64,000 nucleotides of DNA, from assembly GCA_022432975.1 (NCBI GenBank), contig CM039502.1:22838383-22902382 (forward strand), read 5' to 3'. How positions within the stretch are numbered: the first letter of the stretch is position 1; the number at the start of each line of letters is the position of its first letter. The notes below the pieces were generated by a model that was given only the letters and a program-made list of their open reading frames with translations, was not told the origin of the DNA and ran no database searches. The position numbers and the translations under genes are program-made. This document shows positions 44,274 through 54,911 of the stretch, in pieces. The stretch comes from Begonia masoniana (taxonomy: Eukaryota; Streptophyta; Magnoliopsida; Cucurbitales; Begoniaceae).

Positions 44274-45262
44274 TGTTGAGCTCCGACCTGCAAATAAATT
44301 TCAAGAACTCGAAGAAGACCGTTAGTTCCCGGGTGACGAAAAACTGACAAATCCGAGAAGAAATAATGCAAACGAAATACCAAACGTACTCCGAATTTAA
44401 CGAAATTTTAGGTGAGTCTTGTGAAGTGAGTGAGATGTGTTCTGGTGAAAAACGTGGTCCAAATTCGTTGATTTGAAGTATTTTTGGACTGTTTTCCAAG
44501 AATCGATCAATAATCGCTATTTGAAGCGTTTTGGCAAGAGTTTTCTTCCAAGGAAGAGAACTTGATTCAAGGAATCAGTTAGGCCACTTCTTGCCAGTTT
44601 CCAATCTCAAAATAAAGGAGAAGAAGATGGTAAATCCATTCTTACAAGCTACCAAGCTTGAAGATCTGTTAAGGGGGTGCTACCCTTCAGTTGTTGTCAA
44701 CCGAGCTTACCTTGGAAGCTCCTTGCTCCAAGCTTTCTTCTATTGAGAAAGAAATCTGTGGGTGCTCATAAAAATCATCCAAAAAAGTTAAAACACTAAT
44801 GCCATGAATATATAGACCTAATGGTGGGCTTGGGCTTGGGCTTGGGCTTGGAGGGAGGATGATGGACTATCATTTGGGCTTGAGTCAAGTCTTCAACTTC
44901 AATGGGCCAAAGCATACCAAGCCACCAACTAATCCTAACATTCATCTAATCCTAACATGCATATAATAAAGTTTAAACAAGAAAGCCAACATTTGCCAAT
45001 AAGTTTGAAATTTTAAAAAAAAGCTGCAAATATCAAGCTCGGGAAGACAAATTCTCATGTGAGCATTACGGGGCCTCTTTAGTCTTTTCACATGATGAGA
45101 TGCTTTGGTTGGTGAACGTCCCCAACTTTAATCTCCCACTTCACGTCAGCCACGGTGTCCTCCAAGTCTTCATACGATCCATAACTTGCAAAAGTTATGA
45201 GTGTGTTAGTTAGATCATGGACTCGGGTCTGAGATTGTGTAATGGGCCTACGAGGCACAACA
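44274..45262 (-). repeat. Element E, 5' LTR (right copy)
   Basis: 989 bp, TGTTGAGCTCC...GAGGCACAACA. It is clearly related to the C LTR at its ends and in the segment gctcgggaagacaaattc (45037). Five gggctt repeats lie at 44826-44851. On the minus strand about 45260-45095 is open and reads RRPITQSQ...DVKWEIK...QPKH, the LTR-encoded Pol tail. Confidence 0.88.
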
Positions 45263-45266
45263 GGCA

Positions 45267-45840
45267 GACTGGTTCAGTTGCCAAATATTTAAGAGGTTTG
45301 AGGCCCTATCTCAGTTCGCACCATGCATGGTGAATGATAACGAGGACAAGGTGCGTCGATTTATTCAGGGACTAAATCTAGAGATCCGGAAAAACGTCAT
45401 CATATCAGGGGTGTGGAATGTGCCCTATGCAGAGATTGTGGCCAAGACGTTGGAGTTTGAAGCTGCAAAGCAGACTTGTATTAAACCGAAGGAGTCTGCC
45501 ATGGGATTCTTTCGGGAAATTCAGCCTCAACCCCAGAATAGAGACTAGCAGCCACAAGAACAATAGCAGCAACCACAAAGAGGTGTTAAAAGGCCGTATG
45601 CGGGAAACAATGACCATGGCAAGGGAAAGCAGGTTCAAGGAGCTACTCAAAACCCCTGTGTCCTAAATGTCAGAAAGAGCATTTTGGTGATTGCAAAATG
45701 GGCACGAATAGGTGCTATCGATGCGGCGGGACAGGCCATTATGTCAGGGATTAGCCACTACTAGGCCGAAACCAACAAGGTGGTGACCAAAGAGGGTTGC
45801 CTCGAGGGTATTTTCCTTCATTGAGCCTGGTGACGCTGAT
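45267..45840 (+). pseudogene. gag fragment of element F
   Basis: Starts inside the Gag core (SVAKYLRRFEALSQFAPCMV) and reads FIQGLNLEIRKNV and PYAEIVAKTLEFE, then MGFFREIQPQPQ, a block shared with element B. TAG at 45546 and TAG at 45567 follow, and a frame change leads to the zinc module CPKCQKEHFGDC and CYRCGGTGHYVRD (45657-45753), whose last Cys is lost to a stop. No protease follows. Confidence 0.85.
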
Positions 45841-47388
45841 GATGAGGTCAGACCTTCAGTTATTCCAGGTATAGTTTTATGTCAACGGTTAATGAAATGA
45901 AGGACATTAGAATAGAGATGTAGTATAGAGTGAAGATTTGAAAGTAATAATTGTACGATAGATAAAAGTAGACTTGGAAATAGAGAGGTAAGAGAATAGT
46001 AGGAGCCTCGACGAGAAGATAGTAGGTTAAATATAGGACGATATAGACATTATAGAAAGAGAGTTATGCATTAATAAGATTAGCCTGACCTAACCACAAG
46101 AAGTTGTACACCTAGAATTTGGTTACCATTAGAGGGATACAACTTATGAAATATAAGATTTAAATAGATAGAAACTAGACCCTAGTTGAAAAACCCTTGG
46201 AGTTTTAGAGTGGGACGCTTCAGAGAGAAATTGGAAGCTTAGATGTGAAACTTGTTGGAGGATACTCTATACTGTCGGGGTACAGTTGGTACATCTAAGT
46301 GAATAAGAGAACATAGTAGGAACTTGCGTGATTTAGATCCACGTGAAGTTGAAAGTGTTAGAGGAACTAGGAAAACTAACCTTAACGAAATGATGTTTCT
46401 GAATTTAAAAATAAATAAATAAATAAAAAGGGTAAAATTTGGAGAATTTGAGGAGATTTGGATTAAGGATGTAAACTTATCTACAACAAGTTTACAAACA
46501 AGAAGATCGTTGGATGAATCGTGGCAAGAAAACATAGTATAATAGCTAGAACCCGACTAGGAGGAACGAAAGAGAGTAGTGACTTTAGCTCCCAGTTGGA
46601 CTCGTTTAGACCTGGAGGTATTTTGATTATATAGTTGTGAAGTATAACATTGGAACTTAGTTAAGAAACCCACACTGATATAGTCGCCGACAATCAGCGA
46701 GTTGCCCAAAAAGGTATGTGACGAAAGATACTATCGATAAGATAGTTTATGAAGGATCATTGTTAAAGAAAATACAGAAGTTGAGTTGTCATACATTCTA
46801 ACAATGGATAGAGTCGATGGATTTACGCAAAATATTTGATTACCAATCAGGAGCTAGTAAGAGTCTATAAATGGTAACCAACCCGAAAGATGTTAGGAAG
46901 TTTAAGTGTGGCTATTACCTAAAGGCGTAGTCAAGGCTAATGTTGAACTAGAAAGCTTTGAAGTTAGCATTATTAGGAGATTTAATCTGTGAGCGATTAA
47001 GTGAAGGTCGATGCATGCGCAAATTTTAAGGTGACCAAAATATGCCGTTGGGATATCTAATTGGAGATTTAGAAATTTGATTGTGCTCGATACTTGAGTA
47101 AGGACGTGTTCAATCCAATTGAGAGTAGGGAATGTGATTTTAAGGATAATATTGGAAAGTATGGGTTTGAAGTTTTGGTTTAGAACCATAGAGATTGACG
47201 CTAAGAATAGATAGAATCAAAGATCTCAAGGAGAAATTTGATTATTTTGAGAAATGGAGAGAAGACGCTCGAAAATGGCTAAGTGATTGTAAGTTTAAGA
47301 ATAAGACCGCAAGACATGAGATGTTAATATCAAGGACTATAAGCTAAGTCAAATTTTGATGACAAAATTTTAATTAAGGTGGATAGAA
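45841..47388 (+). other. Noncoding internal region and polypurine tract of element F
   Basis: About 1.5 kb with no open frame of note, A+G-rich, opening aggtatagttttatgtcaa as in element B. A short taaa repeat (aaataaataaataaataaa) lies at 46409-46428. It ends AAGGTGGATAGAA (47376-47388), a polypurine tract directly before the LTR. Confidence 0.72.
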
Positions 47389-47998
47389 TGTAACACCCGG
47401 TTTTATGGGTTTTAGATTTTTTTCTGTTACACAATGACATTTTCGTAAATATAGTAAACTAGGTCCGTTTTATGAACGAAAAGTTTTATTAGAACCCTAG
47501 TAACAAATTAGAATTTTTGGTGAAATAAATACATTTGGAGAAACCGAATCGATAATTAAATAACGAGATAAATATAAAATCAAATGGAGGGCTAAATTGG
47601 TAATTTGACAAGTTTAATTGTTAATAAATCACACAAACCCCTTCCCCTTTCCCCTTCAACACTTACGTGAATTTTCTTCCCTCCCAAGCTCTCTCGCGAT
47701 TTCTTTTCTTCCAGATGACGATTTCCCTCCACGCCGGTTCTTCTTCACTCCGATCATCGATTCTCCTTCATGTTTTCTTCCCCAATCGACGTCTTAGGTA
47801 AGATGTTATGCTTTTAGACTGTAGGTTGTTGATTTCTAGGGTTTAAACGGTTAGGATTTCGTTTAAGGTTTTGTGAAAATGATGGATTATGTTAGAAACA
47901 GTTAGGTTTACCCTATTTACAACCCTAATGGACGTATTGATGATTATTGGACGTAGTTAGGTGATATTAATGGTTGGGTTGGAAATTTGGTGGTTGGA
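47389..47998 (+). repeat. Element F, 3' LTR (first 0.6 kb)
   Basis: Starts TGTAACACCCGGTTTTATGGG. The pyrimidine-rich leader ccccttccccttt is at 47640. The layout resembles LTR A (gtaagttttattagaaccct-like words near 47480 against 16942). It stops at about 47998, where Mutator-like sequence begins. Confidence 0.8.
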
Positions 47999-49812
47999 AA
48001 ACTTGTAAAACTCCAATAACAACATCTTCGAGTTCTTCTTACTAATTGTCAAACTCAAGGGTTCATCGACGTCTCGTACTCTTGTCTTGTTCGGCCTAAC
48101 AGGTTGGCGATATCTTCTTGGCGGGAGGAGTTCCTTCAAAATTGGCATTTACGACAACATTTGGCAGTCGCTAACGGATTGAATAAATTGTGAGTACATC
48201 TACAGGTAAGTTTCTTGATGATAGCATCGATGCACATAATTCTTCAATGATACTCTCAAGAAATACATGTATGGAATGGAATGGACACACGGGATTCCAG
48301 TAAGCTCCCATTTGTTACAGTTGCACACATACGTATTCATGTCGACAACGTATTGTTCGTTGTCAGTGCTTACCTCAAATCATGAACCTCCCACAAGCAC
48401 ATCACTCAAATTTCGAGCTGCACTTTCTAGCTTCTCAAGTTTTTTGCTTATCTGGGACACAAGAGGTATGTTGATTGGGCCAACTTCTAAATTTTTTTCA
48501 CAATGCGAGTCATCAAACCCTCTCTGATCATCTTAAACATGGTCAGGATTGGTTTGTCTTTGGCCGGCAATAGAACTACATTGAATGACTCACACAAATT
48601 ATTCAAGCCCATTTCGCACTTGGAGATAGAAGAGAAGACATGACTGGCCCAATATCTAGGCTCTTCTTCTTGAAGCCATGCGTGGGCATCCAAGTGAAGC
48701 TGATGCAGTTTCCTCATTTCTATCTCGAAATGATAACTTGCGGTTTCCCTGGCTGCATTCTACATCGCATCTCTATACGCTTTGCCCCGAAATAGGTTTT
48801 TGAAATTAGTGTACATATACCAGAGGCAGTAGCAGTGTTCGGCTTGTTCTAATTCATCTGCCACAGCCTTCAGCAAACCCTTATATTTGAAAGAAAAATA
48901 TAGTTAATATAAAACAATATAACGTGGAGAGTACTGATTAGATAATTCCCAAGAAAGACTGTACTGAAAAATCTCCTAAACAGAATTACCTTTCCAAGTA
49001 AGTTCCCTAGGAAAGGCTGGAGGTGGTCACAAACGGTCTCACTTAAAATCAAGTCTCCTAGACAAAACTTCCTTACAAAGTATAACTACAACACTAAATA
49101 AGCGGTACGAGAAATGCGTTATATCTTTTGTTGACAATTGTCCATCCCTCACTGGATCCAGTGTTTAGGTCTCGCTTCAAATGTTGCAAAAACTAAGTCC
49201 ATGTGTCCGTGGACTCTTTTTCGACGTTGGCAATAGCAACGGGATATATTCCATCATTGTCATCAATACTGACAGTTCTAAGTAATTTACCGGTACACAA
49301 GCCCTTCAGATGACAACCATAAAAACAAATAACAGGGCTACCGTATTGCAGCAAATCTGCCTTACAAGTAGCCATCCACATATACATTCTTTGGCATATC
49401 AATGAATCATCCCTCATCTCGTAAGTATGTATTTTTAATGTGCTACCCAGATTTGATCTACATATTTCTGCTACGCACGACTATATTATAATGTACTGTT
49501 CGTCGCTCTTGCATTCGTTAACTGTTCGAGCTACGCTTCTTGCTCTTCTAGCCAGACTATGTCTCATGTTGACGGTCAAATCCTTCCTTACTGTCTCGAT
49601 AATGGAAAAGATTTCTTACATAGGTTGACTTTTTACTCTGTCAAGATAATGATTTGCCACCCATTTTACTATAGCATTATCAATTTTTCTCAAACAGCTG
49701 TGGGAATCGATCAAACTCTTTATTTGCAACGTATGCTCCTCTTTCATCTTAGAAGCATGCAGTCGCCACTCACACTCGTCTTCACACTCAGCCGTCAGTC
49801 GTTGATTTTCAT

Positions 49813-50896
49813 TTTTTGTAAATTTTATCCCATAGATATTTTTCAAAGAATATTCGACTATTTCCCTCTAATTTCCTTTAAAAAACTATATTTTTCCCTA
49901 AAAAAACTCATTGAGATTTTTTTTCTTACCGTTATGCTTTCCACCTCACCATCCCCCGAACCGACCGATATTGGATGCTTATCATCTAGAGTTCTAGAGG
50001 TCGAATGCACCTCTATTTCTTCACTCTATACAAGTGATCGAATGCTAGAAGATCATCATACACAGACGTGTTGTACGAATACCAAATCATATCGTGATCA
50101 CAAGTTGTTGTCTTGTCTAAATCAACCGATCGGCTTGAATTAGAATCCATCGTCGTCCCTAATACAGAGAAAATTTGCCGGAGCAAGAAAATATTTGAGA
50201 AGTTTTAGAGTTTCAGGAAGGTGTGGAATGAGAGTGAAGGGATGATCTCCTTAAATGACAAAGGAGATCGACCAACCGTTCTCAGGAGAATGGGGGGCCG
50301 ATTGCCATACTCGGCCCCCTGCGTTCTCCAGCCCGTGATCAATAATTGATCACGTTTTGTGAATTTTATCTTATTGCCATTTTTCAAAGAATATTCGACT
50401 ATTTTCGCTATAATTTCCTTTAAATAACTATATTTTTCCCTCAAAAAACTCATTGGGATTTCTTTTCTAACTGTTATGCTGTCCACCTCATCATCCCCCG
50501 AACCGATCGGTATTCGATGCTCATCGTCTAGAGTTTTGGAGGTGGAATGCACCTTTATTTCTTCATTTCCAGGCAAGTGATCAAATGCTGGAAGATTATC
50601 ATACACATGCGTGTCGTACGAATACCAATTCATATCGAGATCCCAAGTTGTTGTTTTGTCTAAATCAACTGATTGACTTGAATCAGAATCAATCATCGTC
50701 CCTAATACAGAAAAAATTTACCGGAGCAAGAAAATATTTGCGATGTTTTAAAGTATTAGGAAGGTGTGGAATGAGAATGGTGGGATGATCTCCTTAAATA
50801 ACGAAGGAGATTGACCTGCCATTGTCGGGAGAATGGGAGGCTGTATGCCAGACTCGGCCCCCTTCCTTCTCTAGCCCATGATCAATAATTGATCAC
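49813..50896. repeat. 542 bp direct tandem duplication at the 5' end of the MULE gene
   Basis: gttatgctttccacctca at 49931 recurs as gttatgctgtccacctca at 50473, and caataattgatcacg at 50339 recurs at 50882. The copies (about 49813-50354 and 50355-50896) differ at many sites, so the duplication is old. Each carries the N-terminal coding part and upstream sequence. Confidence 0.85.
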
Positions 50897-51103
50897 GGGC
50901 CGTAGAATGGGGGGCTGTGCTCAGGACAAGGCCCCCAATTTTAAAATTTGTCAGTAACACGTGCAATGCACATGTTACATGATGGCTAAGCTAAATATAA
51001 CGGCCCCCCGTTCTCTATAGGGGTCAATGCAAGGAGGGGGGGACCTAAAATAAATGGCCCCCGTGTCTTTTCACGTGTAACGCACGTGCGCGGGGGTTAT
51101 ACC
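50897..51103. other. Intergenic/subterminal stretch with ggcccccc inverted words
   Basis: No gene. Words such as ggggggctg/cggccccc recur (50290, 50845, 50908, 51000, 51055), and cacgtgtaacgcacgtgcg forms near-palindromes at 50958-51095. It may be the promoter or terminal region of the MULE. The left end of element G follows. Confidence 0.4.
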
Positions 51104-54100
51104 TGTGATGACCCTAATCCCATTAGGGCCGCCATGGACTTGCAGTGACATACATTTACATAATCATGGTTCCATGCCATAAAATTTTTTCCGTTTTTCT
51201 TCTAATACTTTCAAAACGGACTTTGAATGATCGATTCTCCTCTATCAACATTTAACGCCTAACTTAAAATGTACGTAAAACAACTCGTTTAGGGTTGGAA
51301 AGCATCACTTTAAACGTGGGACCAAAAATAACATAGAGGACATAGGCATGGGGCGTGCCTGCGCGCTAGCTGCACGCGCATCGTGCAGCCACGGCGCATG
51401 CCCGACGCACCCGTGTCGCACGCACCACGCGCTCATTGCGCATCATCCCGCGTGCCACCGTGCGCCATCTGGCGGACCACACCACACGCACCGCGCGGCT
51501 ACTGCACAGCCACGGCTCACATACCATGCGCACCGATCACCGCGCAATGCTCCCCTACCGCTCAGCCACGACACACGACCCGCGCACACCGCGCCTTGCC
51601 GTGCGCTCCTCGAGCCACCCGCACACCGCACGCCTACCGCTTCGCCACGGCACATGCCCCGTGCACATCGCACCTCACTGCGCGCACCTCGCACTGACTG
51701 TGCACCGCACACCTACCGTTCGGCAAGGGCATGTGCCCCGTGCACACTGTGGCTCGCCGCGCACGCCGTGCGCCTTGCGCCCCACGAAAGTTGATCGATC
51801 GGCCCCTCAGCCGATCAATCGACACCCACTCGGGTGCCAGGCCAACTTTGCCTTATATTTGGCCGATCGATCGGCCATGCTCATGCCGATCGATTGCGGG
51901 CGCTCTGGTTTGCACAAAGATTCCTATACTTCAGCCGATCGATCGGCCACCAAGCGCCGATCGATCGGTTGAGCAGGGTAGCACGCCCCTCCACGCCCTG
52001 CTCGCCCCTTCTGGATGCTCTGTGTGCATGCCAGTTGCGCGCCTTGCGCTCCTAGCTGCACGCCCAGCGTGCCCCTCCCTTTCTTTTCTCCTTTCCTTTG
52101 CCTTTTTTCCAACTTTTCCCTACAAACATCGAACACAAAAATCCTTAAATCATACCCAAACATCTCTACATAAAATACACATCTTTACTCACAAATCATC
52201 CATACCTTAATCATCAATTCAATCCAATGCTTAAATCATTTCATCATATTCAAGCACAGCGGAAACACGCATCAAAACATCTTAAGAGAAAGCCCATTTC
52301 TAAATCCATCCAAAAGACAAAGACTCCAAGCTATACACTAATCATCCAAATTATTAACATTATTCACATCTAGTCCTGATACCTGGACATACATCACCCC
52401 AAAATACTTGGAGCACACCCACTGAGTCACATAAGCCTGGCCAGCACAAAAATCCTGCCATGAGCACCATCCAGCAACCCGACTCAAACATCGTCATTAG
52501 GTTTGAGGTCCTCACCTTCCAACTCGTCAACTACATCATAATGTTTAAACTGTAAGCTTAATGCTTAGTAAGAGGTGTAAACATTTACATATGAATGATC
52601 ATGAATTCATGCGTCGTGAAAATCATGTTTTTGTTCTTATATCATCTTTCACTTGACATGGGTTAATGGGCACAAAGGGGAATGACAAGTGAATCGTAAT
52701 CGTGGTTCTTACGAACATTATCTTGATCCAACACGTGGACGATCGTGGTCTTTTTGGACAATTTCTGTAACGACTAGTCTGGCCCACACAGTAGCGAGAT
52801 CCGCAAACCGATCGCGCAGTATCAACCCGGCCCTCACCAACGGGAGGATCCGTGAGTCTTCCTAACAGTTTGTCCCCCACCAAAGGGAGGACCCGTGAAC
52901 TGTATGCACAGTATCAGCCTGGCCCCCACCAACAGGAGGATTCGCAAGCCGTACTCGTGATCTTGTGAACATAATCATGGTCCAACACGTGGACGATCGT
53001 GGTGCCCCAGGGACAATATCATAACATATCGTGGACATCTCATCCCGTCTCATTGCTTATTCACTTACATACTTTACATGTTCTTATCTTGTTCGTTGAA
53101 ATCATGCTCATAAAATATTCTCGTATGTTCTTTTAAAATTTATGATGCGTATACATGAATTGCACATATGAACATCATACTATTAAACTAACTCATCCAT
53201 CATAACTTATCACAATCCTAATCTATTCATCATAACATAATACTCAACACAACATAACTATTAGAAAAATCATCGAACCAAACTTCCTAGTACCCTTGTG
53301 ATGTAGATCTCTATTGGTCGAACGCCTATACACACACTTACCTGGCGTCCTTAGCAAGCTGTGCTTCCATTTTAACTCTTTCCATCTAAGGCAATTCACA
53401 ATCCATCATTAGAATCGACCCTACATAAACCGTTTATGAAACCAAAGAAACTCCTAGCTAAAGCAAATTCCTAGAAATCTCAAATTACCTCATTCAAGCA
53501 TTTTATCGAGCACTTTGCGCTCACAAATTCTCTACCTAGCATTAATGGTGTTTAACTCCTCAACCACCCAAAATCCAATCAATATACATTAATTCACTCT
53601 AACTACCAACTATAACTATAAATACACCATCGATGTACATTAATATCACAAAACTATCAATTTTTAACCTAACCCTACAATTTAACAACCCTAAATTGAA
53701 AACTAAACATCTAGAATACTTAAGGCTTACCTAGGCTTTGATCGTTGAAAGAAAAATTGAAAGAAAATCGATTGTGGAGGGGTGAATCGTCGGCCGAATG
53801 GAGGAATCACTGTGGGAGAAAAATCGCCAAAATGAGGGAGGGGATGGCAGTTCTTCTCAAAAGAATGGAATACGTGAAGGGGGGGGGGGGGGGGGATTTT
53901 TGGTTTTTAATAAAAATCTTAACACTTAATTACAATTTTTCCCCTCACCCTAACGCTCTACTTAATTCTTTATTTAATCTATCGATTTGGATTCTCTAAA
54001 ATTTTCTTATTCCACTATATATTCAAATTAATTCCTAGGGTTCTAACAAAACTTCCCGCTCGCGAAAGGGCATTATATTTCACCGTTTATCGTTTCTTAG

Positions 54101-54143
54101 CACATAATTAAAAATTGTACACTTAAAATTTCTAGGTGTTACA
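51104..54143 (-). repeat. Element G, 3' LTR (left copy)
   Basis: 3040 bp; on the minus strand TGTAACACCTAGAAATT...GGGTCATCACA. The donor CCAG/GTAAGTG is at 53341 (minus), and the acceptor region GATGTAG/TTGAC at 52531 has lost the usual G after AG. A G-run of 17 lies at 53879-53895. Imperfect repeats with cacgtggacgatcgtggt occur at 52733 and 52986, and caccaacgggagga-type words at 52800-52950. The tail has the GC-rich block and ccgatcgatcggcc palindromes. No gene. Confidence 0.9.
51345..51975. repeat. GC-rich, CpG-rich block with ccgatcgatcggc palindromes (left LTR of G)
   Basis: About 450 bp of gcgcac/cgcacc words, far richer in G+C and CpG than anything near it, followed by four gccgatcgatcggcc-type palindromes (51796-51970). 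The composition leaves all frames open, giving His/Ala/Pro/Arg-rich false ORFs. The right LTR has the same block at 58905-59490 with many differences. Confidence 0.85.
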
Positions 54144-54179
54144 ATCCTACCCTCAAACAAAATATTTGTCCTAAAAATT

Positions 54180-54911
54180 GAACATACAAATAGTTTCGGA
54201 TACTTATCCGTCATGTCTTGCTGACACTCCCACGTGGCTTCCTCGACGTTGTGGTTTCTTCATAGTACTTTCACCAGTGGGAGCTCCTTGTTCTGTAACA
54301 CCTTTACTGACGATTCGAGGATTTGCACTGGCTTCTCTTCATACGTCAAGGTCGGTTGAATCTCGATGTTTAGTGGCTCTACTACTTGGGTTGGGTCACG
54401 TAGTGGACTTCCTCAGCATTGATACGTGGAAGACATTGTGGATTCCATCCATAGATGCAGGCAGTTGAAATCTATAAGCCGTACTTCTAATCCTTGCCAA
54501 AATAGGGAACGACCTAATGAATCGTGGATTTAGCTTTCATTTCTTTCCAAACTGCATAACTCCTCTGAACGTTGAGATCTTTAAGAAAACTTCATCTCTG
54601 ATAGCAAACTCTAGATCTCTCCTTCTTTGATCTGCGTAACTCTTATGTCGGCTTTGTGCGATCTCCATCCTTTGTCTGATAACAACAATCTTCTCCGACA
54701 TTTGCTGCATTATATCAGGACCTACTAGCTTCGCTTCTCCGACTTCATCCCAGTACAAAGGCAATCTACACTTTCTGCCATACAACGCCTCATATGGAGC
54801 CATTCCAATAGTGGATTGGTAGCTATTGTTATACGAGAACTTGACTAATGTCAGATATCGGCTCCACGAAGCCTGAAACTCTAGCACGCACGCTCTCAAT
54901 ATATCCTCCAA
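54180..54911 (-). pseudogene. Integrase tail and chromodomain of element G
   Basis: Minus-strand frame 54911-54537 holds [43 protein letters not shown] and the start of the integrase tail. A frame change follows. The chromodomain (ELPLVKVL-stop-RNHNVEEATWECQQDM) lies at about 54285-54200 with one in-frame stop at the conserved Trp. It ends just before the polypurine tract. Confidence 0.88.

Larger units (their letters stand above)
36649..45262 (-). mobile_element. Element E: decayed relative of element C, left half missing
   Basis: The right LTR (44274-45262), primer site 44271-44260, leader, gag, protease and first half of RT lie on the minus strand. Only 12 further bases of RT (36649-36660) remain on the far side of a 4 kb solo LTR before LTR H begins. 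The rest of pol and the other LTR are gone. The protein resembles C throughout. On the right E abuts gag of element F; the expected target duplication (ggcag at 45263) cannot be confirmed because the left end is lost. Confidence 0.88.
45263..47998 (+). mobile_element. Element F: pol-less chromovirus derivative, left end missing
   Basis: A Gag fragment with a zinc module, about 1.5 kb of noncoding DNA, a polypurine tract at 47376-47388 and the first 600 bp of a 3' LTR. The internal noncoding part matches element B, not A, D or G. E sits where the Gag core begins, and the Mutator-like gene begins where the LTR stops. Confidence 0.8.
47999..51103 (-). pseudogene. Mutator-like (MULE) transposase gene, decayed
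   Basis: On the minus strand pieces occur in the order expected for a MULE transposase. An acidic N-terminal part (50696-50205) comes first. Next is the zinc/DNA-binding module (49846-49616: AECEDECEWRLHASKM...HTLQIKSL). Then the catalytic region (49417-49193: FYGCHLKGLCTGKLL...IDDNDGIYPVAIANVEKES, matching the GCHLKG/NxxYPxA pattern). Next is the segment around NNLCESFNVVLLPAKDKPILTMFKMIREGLM (48717-48487). Last is a basic PPRRYRQPVRPNKTRVRD tail (48148-47957). Stops, frameshifts and possible introns break it. The 5' region is tandemly duplicated. I could not find terminal inverted repeats, so the limits given are those of the neighbouring elements. Confidence 0.72.

Noticed and set aside
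49813..50896. Terminal inverted repeats of the MULE
   Set aside because: The repeated 542 bp copies are direct, not inverted, and both are at one end of the gene.
51348..52210. Overlapping His/Ala/Pro/Arg-rich ORFs, also at 58959-59503
   Set aside because: The GC-rich composition leaves all frames open; the two LTR copies do not conserve a common frame.
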